DNA of 64,000 bases from Apoda limacodes (GCA_946406115.1 OX291550.1:5322803-5386802); one strand, 5' to 3'. Positions 1-11,805 are shown, counted from the stretch's first letter. The notes: generated by a model from the letters alone, not told the origin. Numbers and translations are program-made.

Positions 1-238
1 TTTTTTTTTAAGTATATATTTCTACTGATACATCTTTGATTGTTATCGTTATTTATAATATTATTAATGTTGGATTACATATTTGGTTTATTAATACAAA
101 TATGTACGTACATAATTTGGTAAATATAATAAATAATTAAGAAAACTTATGTGAAGTTTGGATCTAAAAACTACTTCTACATATACTATCATACAACTCT
201 AACTTACATACTTTTCAACCACGTTCATTGCATCTGCT

Positions 239-1334
239 TAGGGCTGCCATCCGTCCGGGTTTCCCCGGATTTGTCCTAGTTTGGAGGGCGTCCGGGGAGC
301 GTCCGGATTTCTGATCAAACTCCACAAGAGAGCCACAAAAAAATATTTGTGAAGTTGGTTTATAATCAGTTTTGAAATGGTCTCAGATGTTTAATTTGGT
401 GTGGTCTCTACTTCAAGAAATTCTACTCTAGAATCCCTCGCTGCTCTCGGAATCCAACTTAGTCCCTCAAATTAAATCTCTTATGTTATATAATCTACTA
501 TTATTTTATTTACTTAAAGGAAGAAAAAAAAAGTGATATTATTATTAAGTAAAAAGTAAAGTATTACTGGTTTTAAAATACTGTTTTTGTTAAAATACTA
601 CTAAACTTTTTTTAAATACTGTAATACAGCTACAAGTTTGTTTAGTTAAGACGTTGTTTTGTTGAATTTGATTAAATTTAGTTAACCTTGTTACATAATT
701 TTTAAATACGTTTTGTTTTATTACTTTAAGTATTACTAAAACATTTTAAAGTGTTAATTATATAAAAACGACAGACTGATTTAATTTCGTTGAATAGTTC
801 TTTGAACTGTTTCACCAGCAAATTGTATTTTGATTGATTGCAATATAAAGAAATAAACATGTACGACTGCTAATAAATAATTAAAGAAATAAAAAAAAAA
901 CAGTTCCTTAGTTCCTCAGTAATAAATAATAAATAACTTTCTGATTTAGGATTTAAGAATTAAGAAAAAATAAAAAATAAAACAACAATGAAAACTTTTA
1001 TTTTATTTTACTATCTGAGTAATTGATATTAGGTTTATTTTTGTTAAGTGAAGGCTTAAGAATGAGCCGAAAAGGCAAAGATATTAATTATTTTTTAAAA
1101 AATACTCTTTTACTCACAAACACCTCACTATAATAACTAGTAAAACACCCTATTTTATCCGAAAAAAGCCTTAAAATTCCATGTTTTTTTCAATCAAGTA
1201 CGGAGTAAAATGCATTTTTTTAACAGAGCTAAAAGTGAATAAAAAAGATACCAAATGTCCGAATTCAAGGCTCCAAAATCCGGTGTTTTTACCCTTTCGG
1301 TCCTGGGCGGCAGGTTTTAGAGATGGCAGCCCTA
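239..1334. mobile_element. Non-autonomous TIR DNA transposon, hAT-like
   Basis: The two ends form a perfect 13-bp inverted repeat, tagggctgccatc at 239-251 and its complement at 1322-1334. The seven bases atctgct lie directly before the left end (232-238) and again at 1339-1345, four bases outside the right end. This fits a hAT-type target duplication with slightly ragged edges. The interior of about 1.1 kb is AT-rich and shows no coding frame, so this is a non-autonomous or gutted copy. The left end carries several gtccgg motifs that could be sub-terminal binding sites. The superfamily is inferred only from the end sequence and the flank length. Confidence 0.55.
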
Positions 1335-1345
1335 CTCTATCTGCT

Positions 1346-2708
1346 GAGTAGGAAATGAGTCATATATCAGCCCCCTAACTTTTTTTTAACTCTAATTGGT
1401 TACTACGTTCTCGTAATACACAATAACCTAAGACTCTTACTCGTTACTTGTAGCTAGTAATGTTGAGTTAGCATTATTACACATAAAAACGACAAAATAC
1501 TAGTAAAACTATTAAAAAACATGTTTTTGTGAATTTTGTGGTATTTTCCTTATATCAGCCGCCTTGGATGTAATAACAGCCACATGCGTATCAAACATCA
1601 GCTTAGCATTTTTCGTGCTTTTAGATGCCTATGATCTAGGATGTGATGGTAATATTTTACCGTACATTCAGGCCACGTGATTCGTTGCTAGTGGCAAAGA
1701 AAATTCATAATACTAGCCTTTATCCGCTACTTCGCCCACGTGAGATTCTTACGTGAACCTCTGATTAACATTATTAAAAAGTATTCTATGTTAAAGTCAA
1801 AGTCAATTTTTTTTATCGAAATTAGATTTTTACAAATACTTTTGAATCGTCAAAGTTATGAAATACAATTTTTTGAACCCTTCGTTAGTCTTTGCCCCTC
1901 CATCTACTCTTTACTGAAAATCAGGTTGACCCTTGCATCGTCGACACATATAAAGCCTCCTAAGTCCAGATAAATTGCAATACAAGCAGTGTTGCGGTGA
2001 TAGGCTCACCCCCTGTCATGTAGGACTAACGTAGTTGGTGAAAAGAAACGATCCCCCAAATAATGATGTGGGTGCGAGTCCAACCACTGGTTACCCCCTT
2101 CTTGGTAAAAAAAACTGTAAAGTTATACAGATAAAAAACGAAAAGTATAGTATCCTCAATTACTACAAGTCTCACTATATAAATAACTTAAACAAAATAA
2201 TGGAATAGACTTATGGCTGTAATTGTACTCCACAATTAATTTGTTATTATTATATTTTAGTTAATAAATGACAATATAGTCATATGAATGCTAAGGAAGC
2301 TGTTATTAAAGTAAAGCTATACTAGATAAACACATTTTAACGTGTTTTAAAAAATGTTAAGCACGAAAAAGTACAATCGCAAACAAAAATGGATATTTAA
2401 GTAAAAAAAATATAAGAGGTGGCCAATGAGCCCCGGCTGATATATCCATACCTCTATTAAATTCTTAATCCAGGGGAAAATTAACTTTTTTTTTCCTATT
2501 AACTATGTGAAATACTCATACTTGTTCCCTTAAATTATAAAGATATATCAAAGCAATAAAGGAAGTGAAATATCGCTTACTAAGTGTCCAGCAAAGTCAC
2601 GCGTTTTTGTTTAAATTTGAATGTATCTGCACAACAATCCGTTAATGGGGATTGAAAGATCCCTAACGAAGGGATAGGCACGATAATTGAAAAATTACGT
2701 CGGAAATA
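1346..2708. other. Gene-free AT-rich stretch
   Basis: I see no gene here. A segment at about 2045-2105, containing the words ggttaccccc and tgggtgcgag, recurs in inverted orientation at about 12935-12985, so it belongs to a dispersed repeat. The word atatcagcc occurs at about 1359 and 1553, and its complement at about 2440. This may mark the ends of another decayed element, but I cannot define its borders. Confidence 0.4.
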
Positions 2709-3882
2709 TACGTGGCACACTCAGAAAGTTTTAAGAAACTAAAAAACTAACTTCTATGGATAAAATATTTTAATTTAATCTTTTCCAAGAACTCTACACC
2801 AGCCTGTATACAAAGTTTAATGCGGCTGAACCAATTTTTGAAACAGTTTTTCCAGTCCGACGCAGACACCTCTTCCACGGCCTTCTCGAACGCTGCTAGT
2901 GCGTCTTCCGGCGATGAAAACTGTATCCCATTTGGCTGATTTTTTATTTTAGGGAATAAAAAGAAGTCACACAGTGCCAGATCAGGACTGAAAGGAGGAT
3001 GATCCAAGACTCTGACCTGTGTGGTGTCAAGGAAGTCGCAGACAAAACTTCTGGCAGGCATTTTGGGGTATACCATTCGGCGTTGATGCTGCTTTGGTCA
3101 AAGTGCAGAAACTAGCAATCAAAATTTTCCCTGCGCTTCTCGATCGCTTAACTTTCGTAGGCTTCGTTTTGAAACAGCCAAACTGTCGACTGACGCTTTG
3201 TTTCTGGATCGTATTGATAAATCCAGGATTCGTCACTTGTCACAATGTCGTAAACGTGCCGAGACAAGCCCACTTCAAATTTTTGAATCATATCACGGCA
3301 CGACTCCACACGGGCCGGCTTCTGAGCTTCGGTCAGGTTGTGCAGCACCTAGCGCGAAGCTATCCTCCTCACACAAAGGTGCTCGTGTAGAATCTTGTGA
3401 ACGCTTCCCGAACCAATCTGCAGTATATGCTGAATCTCTTCGTATGTAATTCACCTATTTTCTAGAATTAATTTTTTTACTGCTAGCACACTTTATTCCG
3501 TGACAGCCGTCGTAGGACGACCACTCCTTTATTCATCGCTCAAAGTAAGACGACCGCGCTTGAACTCGCTATGCCAACGGTAGATGGTTGCTTTTGAAGG
3601 TCCTTCATCTATGATAGCCATTTGATGCCAATCAAATGACTCATCAGGTTTTAGGACACATTTAAAATCGTAGAAAATCATCGCACGAAAATGTTCACGA
3701 TGCAGATCCATTTTTAAATGAGAAACGATAATTTGATTTGGCTTTTAAAAAAATTTGGAGGGAAACCGAAATTCGAATCATGGTATTTTTACTTTTAAAT
3801 AACCAAATTTTTCAAAATAATTGCTAGTGCCTTATACTTACATAAAAACTTTTTTTCGCGAAACTTTCTGCGTCGCCTGGTA
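2709..3882 (-). mobile_element. Decayed mariner transposon
   Basis: A mariner transposase remnant lies between imperfect inverted ends. The left end reads tatacgtggcacactcagaaag from 2707. The right end, read in complement from about 3884, gives nearly the same bases (tatac, ggc, cagaaagttt), and both sides abut TA. The length of about 1.17 kb is close to the usual 1.3 kb for mariner and is consistent with an internal deletion. The copy is dead. Confidence 0.75.
2747..3711 (-). pseudogene. Mariner transposase pseudogene
   Basis: Transposases of this family cut and paste the element at TA sites, using a DDD catalytic triad and an N-terminal pair of helix-turn-helix domains. The N-terminus is at 3711-3529 (begins MDLHREHFRAMIFYDF, with the HTH motif ATIYRWHSEFKRG). 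The middle part, at 3348-3148, contains SDESWIYQYDPETK and the first catalytic Asp. The C-terminal part, at 3076-2747, contains HPPFSPDLALCDFFLFPKIK, which carries the third Asp. The three parts are in different frames, and stops lie between them near 3520-3430. The segment that should carry the second Asp and an HDN-type motif is missing between the middle and C-terminal parts, so this copy could not be active even without the frameshifts. Confidence 0.85.
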
Positions 3883-4016
3883 TATTCTTTTAAAAAATAG
3901 ACTATTGGTGAAGACAGGGCATGTTACTTCTTATTTATCACAAAAAAACACGCCCAGCTGATTTTTGGGGGGAGGCTGGTCATAAGAGCATTCACCCTAT
4001 TTATTTATTTATTAAC

Positions 4017-4125
4017 AGGGCGATATAGCTTAGAAAACTAATTTCTGTAAAATACCTACTAAAGATGTGCATGTAAATGTAGAAAATCATTATACAATGT
4101 TACATACATTATTGTTAGATATATC
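4017..4125 (+). repeat. Dispersed repeat copy A (pair with 10800-10910)
   Basis: The segment starting agggcgatatag and running to about 4125 is closely similar to 10800-10910 in the same orientation. They share the words aatttct, atgtaaatg and acatta in the same order. No coding content. The class is unknown. Confidence 0.6.
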
Positions 4126-4127
4126 CA

Positions 4128-4480
4128 TACTAATATTATAAATGCGAAGGTAACTCTGTCGTCTGTCTGTTCGTCTGTTACGTCTTCACGCTTAAACCAT
4201 CATACGTTATGATGAAATTTGGCATGGAGATAATCTGAGTCCCGCATAAGGGAAACTTGAAAACGTCAAGTGTGAGTCGGTTTTTTCTACGCATAATTCT
4301 TCTGTACGTGTGTTTGTCACCAAAATCCTCCTCTCCTAAACGGCTGGAACGATTTGGATGAAATTTTATTCGCATATTTCAATGGGTGCCTGGATGGTTT
4401 GAACACACAATTGGACTCGGTAGGTGGCGCTGCAGACGGTGTGTCACTGATCTTCTCCTAAACGGCAAAGATTGAATGAA
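4128..4480 (+). mobile_element. Helitron-like non-autonomous element, 5' part
   Basis: It begins with tactaatattataaatgcga and continues with a gtctgtctgttcgtctgtta-type stretch, then tcacgcttaaaccat and gaaatttggcatggagata. This is the 5' part of a very common lepidopteran repeat that I recall as Lep1-like, non-autonomous Helitrons. The typical 3' end (cgggcaaaatctagt) is not seen here, so the copy is partial. An open frame through it on the minus strand is a by-product of the repeat. Confidence 0.6.
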
Positions 4481-4579
4481 CGACAATGATTATAACAGTC
4501 GCTGCATTGAATGCGACTCCATTATTATCATACCCCACAACTTAAATTATTGTAAAAGTGGCTTGGAATTAACGACACA

Positions 4580-4870
4580 TGGAACGTAAAAAATTCAATA
4601 AAAGGGCGAGCTTAATATCAAAAGGATTTTTTGAAGACTCTCCTCCTATACTTCCAACATAGAAGATTTGGGAGAAAATGAAGAGTTAAATAATTTAGAG
4701 ATAGAGGCCATAGTTAACAGTGAGATATCCAAAAATGATGATACGAAATACGTTAGCAGTAATTATGAAATCGCAATTTAAAAAAATGTAAACGTTCAAT
4801 TTAAAATAACATATTGAATGTGGCGCTGCTTTTCCGGGCAGGACAACGTCTGCCGGGTCCGCTATATCGC
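4580..4870 (+). repeat. Dispersed repeat with a short conserved frame (pair with 21165-21350)
   Basis: Both copies contain gaggccatagt, aacagtgagatatccaaaa, taattatgaaatcg and a tail reading tggcgctgcttttc then gtctgcc. In this copy a frame reads EAIVNSEISKNDDTKYVSSN before a stop near 4780. The copy at 21165 reads EAIVNSEISK in the same place. This looks like the 3' end of the last exon plus tail of a once-coding element, possibly a larger Helitron. I cannot identify the parent protein. Confidence 0.5.
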
Positions 4871-4880
4871 ATACGGATTT

Positions 4881-5837
4881 CTGTGTTGTTAGGTTGTAGG
4901 TTCTGTTGTTAGGTTATTACAGATTTGATGCGGTACGTTTTGGTAAATTTCAGATAATTTAAAGTGCGTACCGAATGCGATGCGATACCATTTTGAATAG
5001 GTACGCACCGCAACACGCCGCACCGCATTGTACCCACCCAACCTGTCAACTAGAGTTCGCGCTATATAAGTTTGCTTGTAGGTATTAAAATACGGAGCAA
5101 AAATTCTATTGTATATTGTTTTGTTAATCTCACTTACAGTGGAGCCTCCGCCACGCAGAAACTCATCAGAAGGTCGTCTAAATAATCAAAAACTAAAATG
5201 ATACAACTGAAGACATATTCTCATCTAACACGGGTTTTTTGAACCGATCCTTACAAAATGTAAATGAGACAAATCCATGGAAATGACTGAGTTCTAAGGT
5301 GCCAAGCAAAAAAAACACTAACAAATTAAGAACTTCCTTTTTTGAATTCGTTTAAAAATGTAAATGACACATATACACAGTTTTTAACCCCGTAGGTAAG
5401 TGAAACTAGACAAAGGCAATACTTAAAGCAAACAGTGTTTTATACACATATAAATTGCAATAACTGAGCTAATTGTAAGTATCTATTATACTCATATTTG
5501 TAAACACTTGATATTGCTAAATCTTATAATCATATCTACATCTTGAACGAGACTATACGCACGCACAGTGTCATTTATATCAAATTATAATATAACAGCT
5601 GTATTCCTTACCTTTATTTTTATAAAGACGCGTTCACAAATTGCATAATAGTTGATTATTCACTAAGGGGTATAGAAGTGTCAGATCATAACTCATAAGT
5701 GACGGGTGCCTTAGCACAGCGCGTAGGTAGAACAAAGCTGATATTATCGATGTTGTGTCTTTATAGAGTTCGTTTTTCAGTGACAAATTAGAGGATACCC
5801 TAAATCTAAAAATTATTAAAAGAAAATTTATACCACT
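4881..5837. other. Gene-free stretch
   Basis: I see no gene here. The part at about 4930-5040 is rich in gatgcggtacg and gcgtaccg words in both orientations, which suggests another small inverted-repeat element. The remainder is plain AT-rich sequence. Confidence 0.35.
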
Positions 5838-5880
5838 TGCAAACAAGTTTAGGTCCGTCTGATGGTAAGCGGTCACCGTA
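5838..5880 (-). repeat. LINE 3' tail remnant
   Basis: On the minus strand this reads tacggtgaccgcttaccatc followed by agacggac and an acttgtttgc word. This is the 3' untranslated tail of the LINE family that is better preserved at 25250-26217 and 21880-22335. Only the tail is present. Confidence 0.6.
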
Positions 5881-5885
5881 GCAGG

Positions 5886-6779
5886 GCCGTAGCTAAGGGG
5901 GGGCATTGTGGGGCAATGCCCTACCTTGAAATACTAATGCCCTACCTTAAAAGTACCATAAACTAAGGTATAAAATATATAAATTGTTTCCCCGTACTAT
6001 AAATTAATACTATTTTGCTCTTGATTCCCGCGATCCCACCCAATTACCTTCTAAACATTACGTAACAGACACACAAAAAAGCTACTTGAACAACAAAACA
6101 TATATAAGCAGATCATGGAACCATAGGCATACCCGTCCGGGCATACTCTGCTCCCAAAGATCTAATCCTTTAATTATTTTTTAAATGGGATTTTCTTGGA
6201 CACCTTGGTCTACATCTCAATCAAATACAGCAAATTCAGACATCTATGAACATACATTGGCCCTTGGCCGGTTTTTTACCACTGTCTACCCCTGACAAGC
6301 TATCACAAGATTATCACATAATTTTATACCAAAGGTTATTAAGCACAAGCTTTGAGCTTAAAACTACTGTATTACAAGCTCTCAAAATAGTATAATAATA
6401 AGTAATAAAAACCGGTCAGGTTCGAGTCTGTTGGTGGAATGGAACCCTTGCCGATACGCGAGCCCGACTGGCACTTGGCGGTTTTATTACTGTCTTTTAG
6501 AGTGGTAATACTTATCTATGATCTTAGTAACGTCTAAACAAATAGGTAGTATTTTAATGAACAGCTAATTAAGTTAATTGTAAACATTCCACTCCGTCTG
6601 CTGATATCACGCTCTGGATTTTATATCATTATCTTTTACAACCTCGCATCTCGACCCACAATGTAAACAATGCTATCAATTTGCATTACTGTAGCTGCAT
6701 TTACTGTCTTTATTTCTTGAAGATAAGTCGTGTCTATTACACTATCTTTATTTTTTAAGTCGGCGGGAAATCGTGAAAA
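5886..6779. other. Gene-free stretch
   Basis: I see no gene here. The word cagggccgtagct at about 5881 resembles a hAT terminal sequence, but I found no matching opposite end. The rest is AT-rich. Confidence 0.35.
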
Positions 6780-6783
6780 TTAA

Positions 6784-7009
6784 TATAAAAATGCGGTGCC
6801 ACGGCTAGAGGCGAGACGCGCGTCCGCCTCGTTTAGTTTCCACACTCCATGCACTTTGCGTGCCAGTGCCAGTGGGACGCACACACAGATGTGTTCCGCA
6901 TGTGCTTTAAGACGCACGCCAGTTTTGTGTACACGTTTCTTTATTGCCAGCATATCGCACGAACTGTATGTGGGCAGTGTTACCAAGATAACGTATCTCA
7001 AAAATAGAG
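6784..7009 (+). promoter_or_regulatory. Candidate TATA promoter and non-coding first exon
   Basis: A TATAAAA box lies at 6784-6790. It is followed by about 150 bases of unusually GC- and CpG-rich sequence in an AT-rich setting, then by a splice-donor-like ag|gttagt at 7009/7010. Short open frames on both strands run through this block, but none has recognisable content. This layout is what a promoter plus untranslated first exon looks like, but no acceptor or downstream coding exon in the next 26 kb can be tied to it. Inference only. Confidence 0.25.
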
Positions 7010-7014
7010 GTTAG

Positions 7015-7778
7015 TGAATTTGGAATAACTTTTACGTAATGTTATGTATATTTTTCGTTAAGTAGGTTATAGCACCGGCTTCAGTCGAATTGTGGAAAGT
7101 TATAGAGGTCTTAGTATTTATACGTCACGGAATTTATGAATGAGGGCTTGAATGTGCCTACAGACGAGCTATTTTTAGCAATTATAGCGTTGTTAATGTG
7201 TTTATTTTCACAGCAAAGCTCGCTGTGTATTTGTTTTGTCAATAATTTTTAGTGCTTAGTTTACACCTATAAATACTTGTTTTGTTTTTACCAAATCTGA
7301 ATCCAAAGGTACACAATTGCCACAATAAATATTCCATAACCTTAAAAACACAAAACCGGATAATTTATTTATTCACAATTTATGTATACAACAATCTTTC
7401 ACATACATTATTGGCATAGAACTGTTTTAAAGATTCACGGTGTATATCACTGTTGGAAAATTTTATATTTACACTAAGAACCCCGTTTTTTTTTTGTTTT
7501 GGCATAGTTTGATAATAATTAAAAATACAAGGTTCAATGAGTGTTAGTTAGGTACTTACCTTATCTTATTTTCGGTATGCTGGCCAACAGGCTAATATTA
7601 ATATGCATCAGCGAGAAACGGTTCGGTGCAAGTGAATACTTGTGCAGTTGGTTTGTTTGGAACAAAATTACTATTTAATAGGTAGGTAGGTGTAGTGCCT
7701 GTAGTGGCACAAAATGAAAAGGTTGATTATTTTTTAATCAAAATAGTTGTAGTGATCTTGTCCACCGAAAGACTTTTG
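7015..7778. other. Gene-free AT-rich stretch
   Basis: I see no coding exon, RNA gene or recognisable repeat in this stretch. Confidence 0.35.
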
Positions 7779-7928
7779 ACGTGACAACGTCTTATAAATT
7801 GGTTTGCCGGGTGACACTTCAAGAAACTGCGTTACGCTCCGCTCACGTTATGCGCTCACAATGAGAGCGAGTGAGAGGCACGCGCCCGCCTAAGAGCGAG
7901 AGAGACAGACATAAAATCATTGTCACGT
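7779..7928 (+). mobile_element. MITE copy 1 with acgtgacaa ends
   Basis: A 150-bp unit starts with acgtgacaa and ends with ttgtcacgt, a perfect 9-bp inverted repeat. Inside it are the words ggtttgccgggtgacac, ttacgctccgctcacg, caatgagagcgagtgagagg and gagcgagagagacagaca. The same unit occurs inverted at 39718-39889. It is too short to encode anything. It is more GC-rich than its surroundings. Confidence 0.7.
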
Positions 7929-8163
7929 AAAACTTTCGCCCGTATACCGACTTTACAGGCAACCAGTTTTTTCCGTAAGAAAAGAAATTTCAAAATTAAT
8001 TTTATGTACAGCTTTGTTCACGATAAGATTTTTGCGCACGTAGGTAGATCAACGGCGCAAAGAGAATATAATCACTACGTTTAAACGGCGGGCGGCGGAA
8101 GAAAAGTACCTAAATCTTACGTGGATTTGTCGTGTCACTTGTGTGGATAAAGTTACATAGCAT

Positions 8164-9989
8164 CATCAGCATTTGAAGCGAAAATAGGGTCTTACCTCCG
8201 TTTTTTTTTACTGTGAACCGATTTGCATGAAATTTTGGAATTAGGCTCATCTTACCCTTAACTTCAAAAGTGAAAATGATCTGAGCACCGCTTATTATTT
8301 TTGAGGGGTATAAACAACCCCATAATGGAAAAATTGACATTCAGCCATTTTATCGCTAGAAAACGTGTTTAATATTAAGGGGTGTAATTATAAAGTATTT
8401 TCTAACACAATTAACTGATAATAAAATCATTTGTAACCCCTTGAAAACCTTACAACCCTTGCAAATAAACCCCTTAATTGAAAAAATCACAAAAAATTAC
8501 TTTGGTATGACATAAAAAGATTTAAGTATAGAGTAATAATATTTTATGTTTTCTATCTTAATTATCGATTTTTTAACCCCCTATCGACCGTTAAAACAGC
8601 GCCTTGATAAAAAAAAAGTTTAAAAAAAAATTTTTTTGACAAAATGAAAAGGATTTAAATGTTATTACACATTCTCGAAAATGTTTATCATATTCTCAAG
8701 CTTTTTAACCCTTAAAACTGCCCCTAAATTAAAACAGTAAATATATATGATTACCTACACATTTTAAAATAATTTATTATTAGAGTAAGAAATCACCATT
8801 TATTGAGCAATACACATACTTACCTTCATTCAAATGTGTTATATATACATATATGTAAGTTGGTATGTATTCATGCCTACGTTTCCAAAATATATGTCCA
8901 TAATATATATACATAAGACAATAGTTTTGGGTCTCTATTACTGTGTACTTTCACTCCGAAATTTTCAATTTTCTGAGTAGAAACAAATACGATTTATTTT
9001 TAGAACATAACTCCTTCAATTTTGATGCTATCACAATTATAAAAAACCCTTTTTAAAGGTAATAAAAAGAGCTACAACTTTTTTCGTTACAATACATAGT
9101 GAAAAACCTTTTATTTTAAAACGGTGAAGGGTCAAATGGCTCGAGAGAGACTGTGATTGCGCTGCCGCGCGCTCTTTAAACAATCATATCTCCGTCAATT
9201 TTTGTGTGACAGAAAAAAAAAAAAAAACATTTTTTCTTAAAATGGTGATTTTTTTGAAAAAGATGTGTCCTAAAGCAGCCAAACTGCTAGAATTGATCAA
9301 ACTCTTTATGTTAAATTCTAGACGGAATACAATTAATTTTAATTTTGGTGGAAATGGCACTTATGAAACCCATTGATTTAAAAGAAAAAAACCATTAGAT
9401 GTTCCTCTTATTTGCATTACAGCTCACTTATTTTACGTGCAAAAGACTTTTATTAGTGCTCATTTTAAAGCTTATTTCAAGCACTACAAAACCCTATTTC
9501 ATTAGAATTCATAAAATGTGCTTGCTTGCCGCTAGATGGCATTGAATACATCGATTAAATTTTAGACAAAATAAAAAACGGCTTTGATCTTTAATATATA
9601 GCTTCATATTGCACTTAGAACACTTTATAAAAAACCGATTTGTTCAGTTTATTACCTGCTACAATTTTGTTCATCATAAAATTTTCGTTAAAATGCATAT
9701 TTTTGGAGATATGTGAAAAAAATCCGGATTTTCAATTGCCAATAAGTTGAAAAGGGTCTTTTGAAAAATTTTATAGAACATTTTTTTCTTAAAAATAGGT
9801 CTTCTATCGAGATTTGGAAAAATAAAATTTACACCACCGAGAAGGGGTGGCAACCACCCCCAGGGTGGGTGCGGAGTTCAGGTCATTTTCACTTTTGAAG
9901 TTAAGGGTAAGATGAGCCTAATCCCAAAATTGCATGCAAATCGGTTCACAATAAAAAAATTCGGAGCAATAATGCTTCAATGACTGATG
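8164..9989. mobile_element. 1.8-kb element with long terminal inverted repeats
   Basis: Left arm 8164-8291 and right arm 9871-9989 are inverted copies of each other. The best-matching core runs from tgtgaaccgatttgcatg through aggctcatcttacccttaac to cttcaaaagtgaaaatga. The arms are about 120 bases long with a few mismatches and one small gap. The interior is AT-rich, lacks coding frames and contains several short runs of accccttaa. It is a non-autonomous DNA element or foldback element whose autonomous partner I cannot identify. Confidence 0.6.
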
Positions 9990-10569
9990 ACCGGTGATTT
10001 TGCCGAATCTACACACGTCACTGTGGACAAGCTCAATTACCCTACTACTACTTTTCAGCACTAGTTGGGATAAATAAATAAACTTTGAACTAAATAATAA
10101 TAATAATATAAGCAATCTAAGCCAAACCACAAAACTTCTCAAAAAGCAAATATTCTTTTGCTATTAATTTCGATGACCTATTTAATTATTAGTAAAAAAT
10201 ATTTAATTTTCATTTAGGATTTATTCTGTTTTCTCGTAATTGTACTAATCTCGCTGATTTGCAATAACCTATTTACGGCCCAGAATGTGGCGCGGGCAGT
10301 TATTTCTATTGATTATAGAATTGGAAATCATGTCAAAAACATGCTCCATCACATTGACCCTTCTTAAAACACGTGTGTGAAAACATTTTTTTTTTAAATA
10401 AAACATCTAAAAATTTATTTTCTGGACTTAACATTTTGTTATTATAAGTCATCTTTGATTATGTTATTTATTTTTTACAATAATTGCGTGGCGTGACCAC
10501 TTACTACCATTTGTTGCGCCGAGAAGGGGAGCGTGGGCATTTTCATTTTTGGCAGTAGAGGGCGTAATA

Positions 10570-11805
10570 AAAAATCGGCCAATTGCGAGTCGGACTTGCG
10601 CACGAAGGGTTCCGTACCATTATGTATAAAAACAACAAAAAAAAAAAAAACACGTTTGTTGTATGGGAGCCCCCCTAAAATTTTTGTTTTATTTTTAGAA
10701 TGTTATTATTTTATTTTTCTATAATTATACATCGTTCATTTACTTATATTTTATACCTGTTTTACAGATGTAACTAATTCATATAAGTAACTTTTAAGAG
10801 GGCGATATAGGCCAGAAAGCTAATTTCTATAATTTTAACGTTGTGTATGTAAATGCACTATAAATCAATAGATAATGTCATATACATTACAATGAGATAT
10901 ATATGTTATATACCTCTTAAGTAATTTATACCGTAATGATTTATAATTTTTTGTATGGAATTTAACGTTATTACCGTTTTGTAGTCACATTTTTTGACTT
11001 TTTGCTACAACTTGTCAATGCACTAGATAACAAGCTATTCTAATTATTTAACCAACTTTCATCACAAGCAAATGCAAAACACGCTTTAAAAATTTGCACA
11101 AGTGTTGAAACAATGGTCGCTTCCAGATTTTTTATTGCATTAAATACAATAAATGAAAATCATTTAGTAAGGTAATGCACGAGACAAAAGCAAGTTTTAT
11201 CACAAGTTTTTCAATTCTTTAGATGCTATAGTTTAGCCACAAAATTTGCACAAACACGGCGTATTTTCGCGGTCTAGCCTTAATGGAATTTGTACGATAT
11301 TTTCACTTTTCTAAGAACATTTTATAACTTGATCGACTATTACTCGTTAGCCCGTAAAGTTTAAATTCATTATATTGCACTACCACGGTAGTTTTTTTAC
11401 ATTTCCAAATACTATACTTTCGCTGGTAGAGACGGGGACACACTTGACTCTAACAAAAATTAGTACTTTAAAGCTAAATGTTTCGCAAACGGAGCCCTAA
11501 ATCAAAAAATGACCTTTGCATAGGTACCGCCAATGTTTTTGGCATTCCTATCGAACGATACTCTACACGATGGGGTAGACGAGAAAAAAAAATTACGTTC
11601 TCACTTCACGTGTCCCCTACACAGGTACCCTAAAAAAATTTTTTTCAAAGATTTTATTTTACCACTTTGTCGGCTTGATCAATGTGTATATCCCTGCCAA
11701 ATTGCAGCTTTTTTGTATTAGTAGTTTTTGAACTAAGCTGCGGGCAGACGGACGGACGCACATGGCGAAACTATAATGGTTGGTGACTACGGAACCCTAA
11801 AAATG
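10570..11805 (+). mobile_element. Copy of the 'gagtcggact' dispersed element family
   Basis: It starts with aatcggccaattgcgagtcg, followed by cgcacgaagggttccgtacc and tgtatgggagccccc. It ends with ggcgaaactataatgg and actacggaaccctaaaaa. The same ends bound copies at 38846-39206, 42333-47730 (interrupted) and 59694-60402, and minus-strand copies near 19163-19602, 20760-21113 and 47745-48650. The interior is AT-rich and non-coding. The family is abundant in Lepidoptera, but I do not know its formal class. A dispersed repeat copy (10800-10910, pair of 4017-4125) lies inside it. Confidence 0.65.
10800..10910 (+). repeat. Dispersed repeat copy B (pair with 4017-4125)
   Basis: It matches 4017-4125 in the same orientation, from agggcgatatagg to gatatatatg. 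It lies inside the larger element at 10570-11805, so either it was inserted there or it is part of that element's variable interior. Confidence 0.55.

Noticed and set aside
5881..5900. hAT-like terminal word cagggccgtagct
   Set aside because: No matching opposite end within several kilobases.
6780..7014. Overlapping open frames on both strands
   Set aside because: They exist because the block is GC-rich and stop-poor. A promoter/exon reading fits better than a protein.
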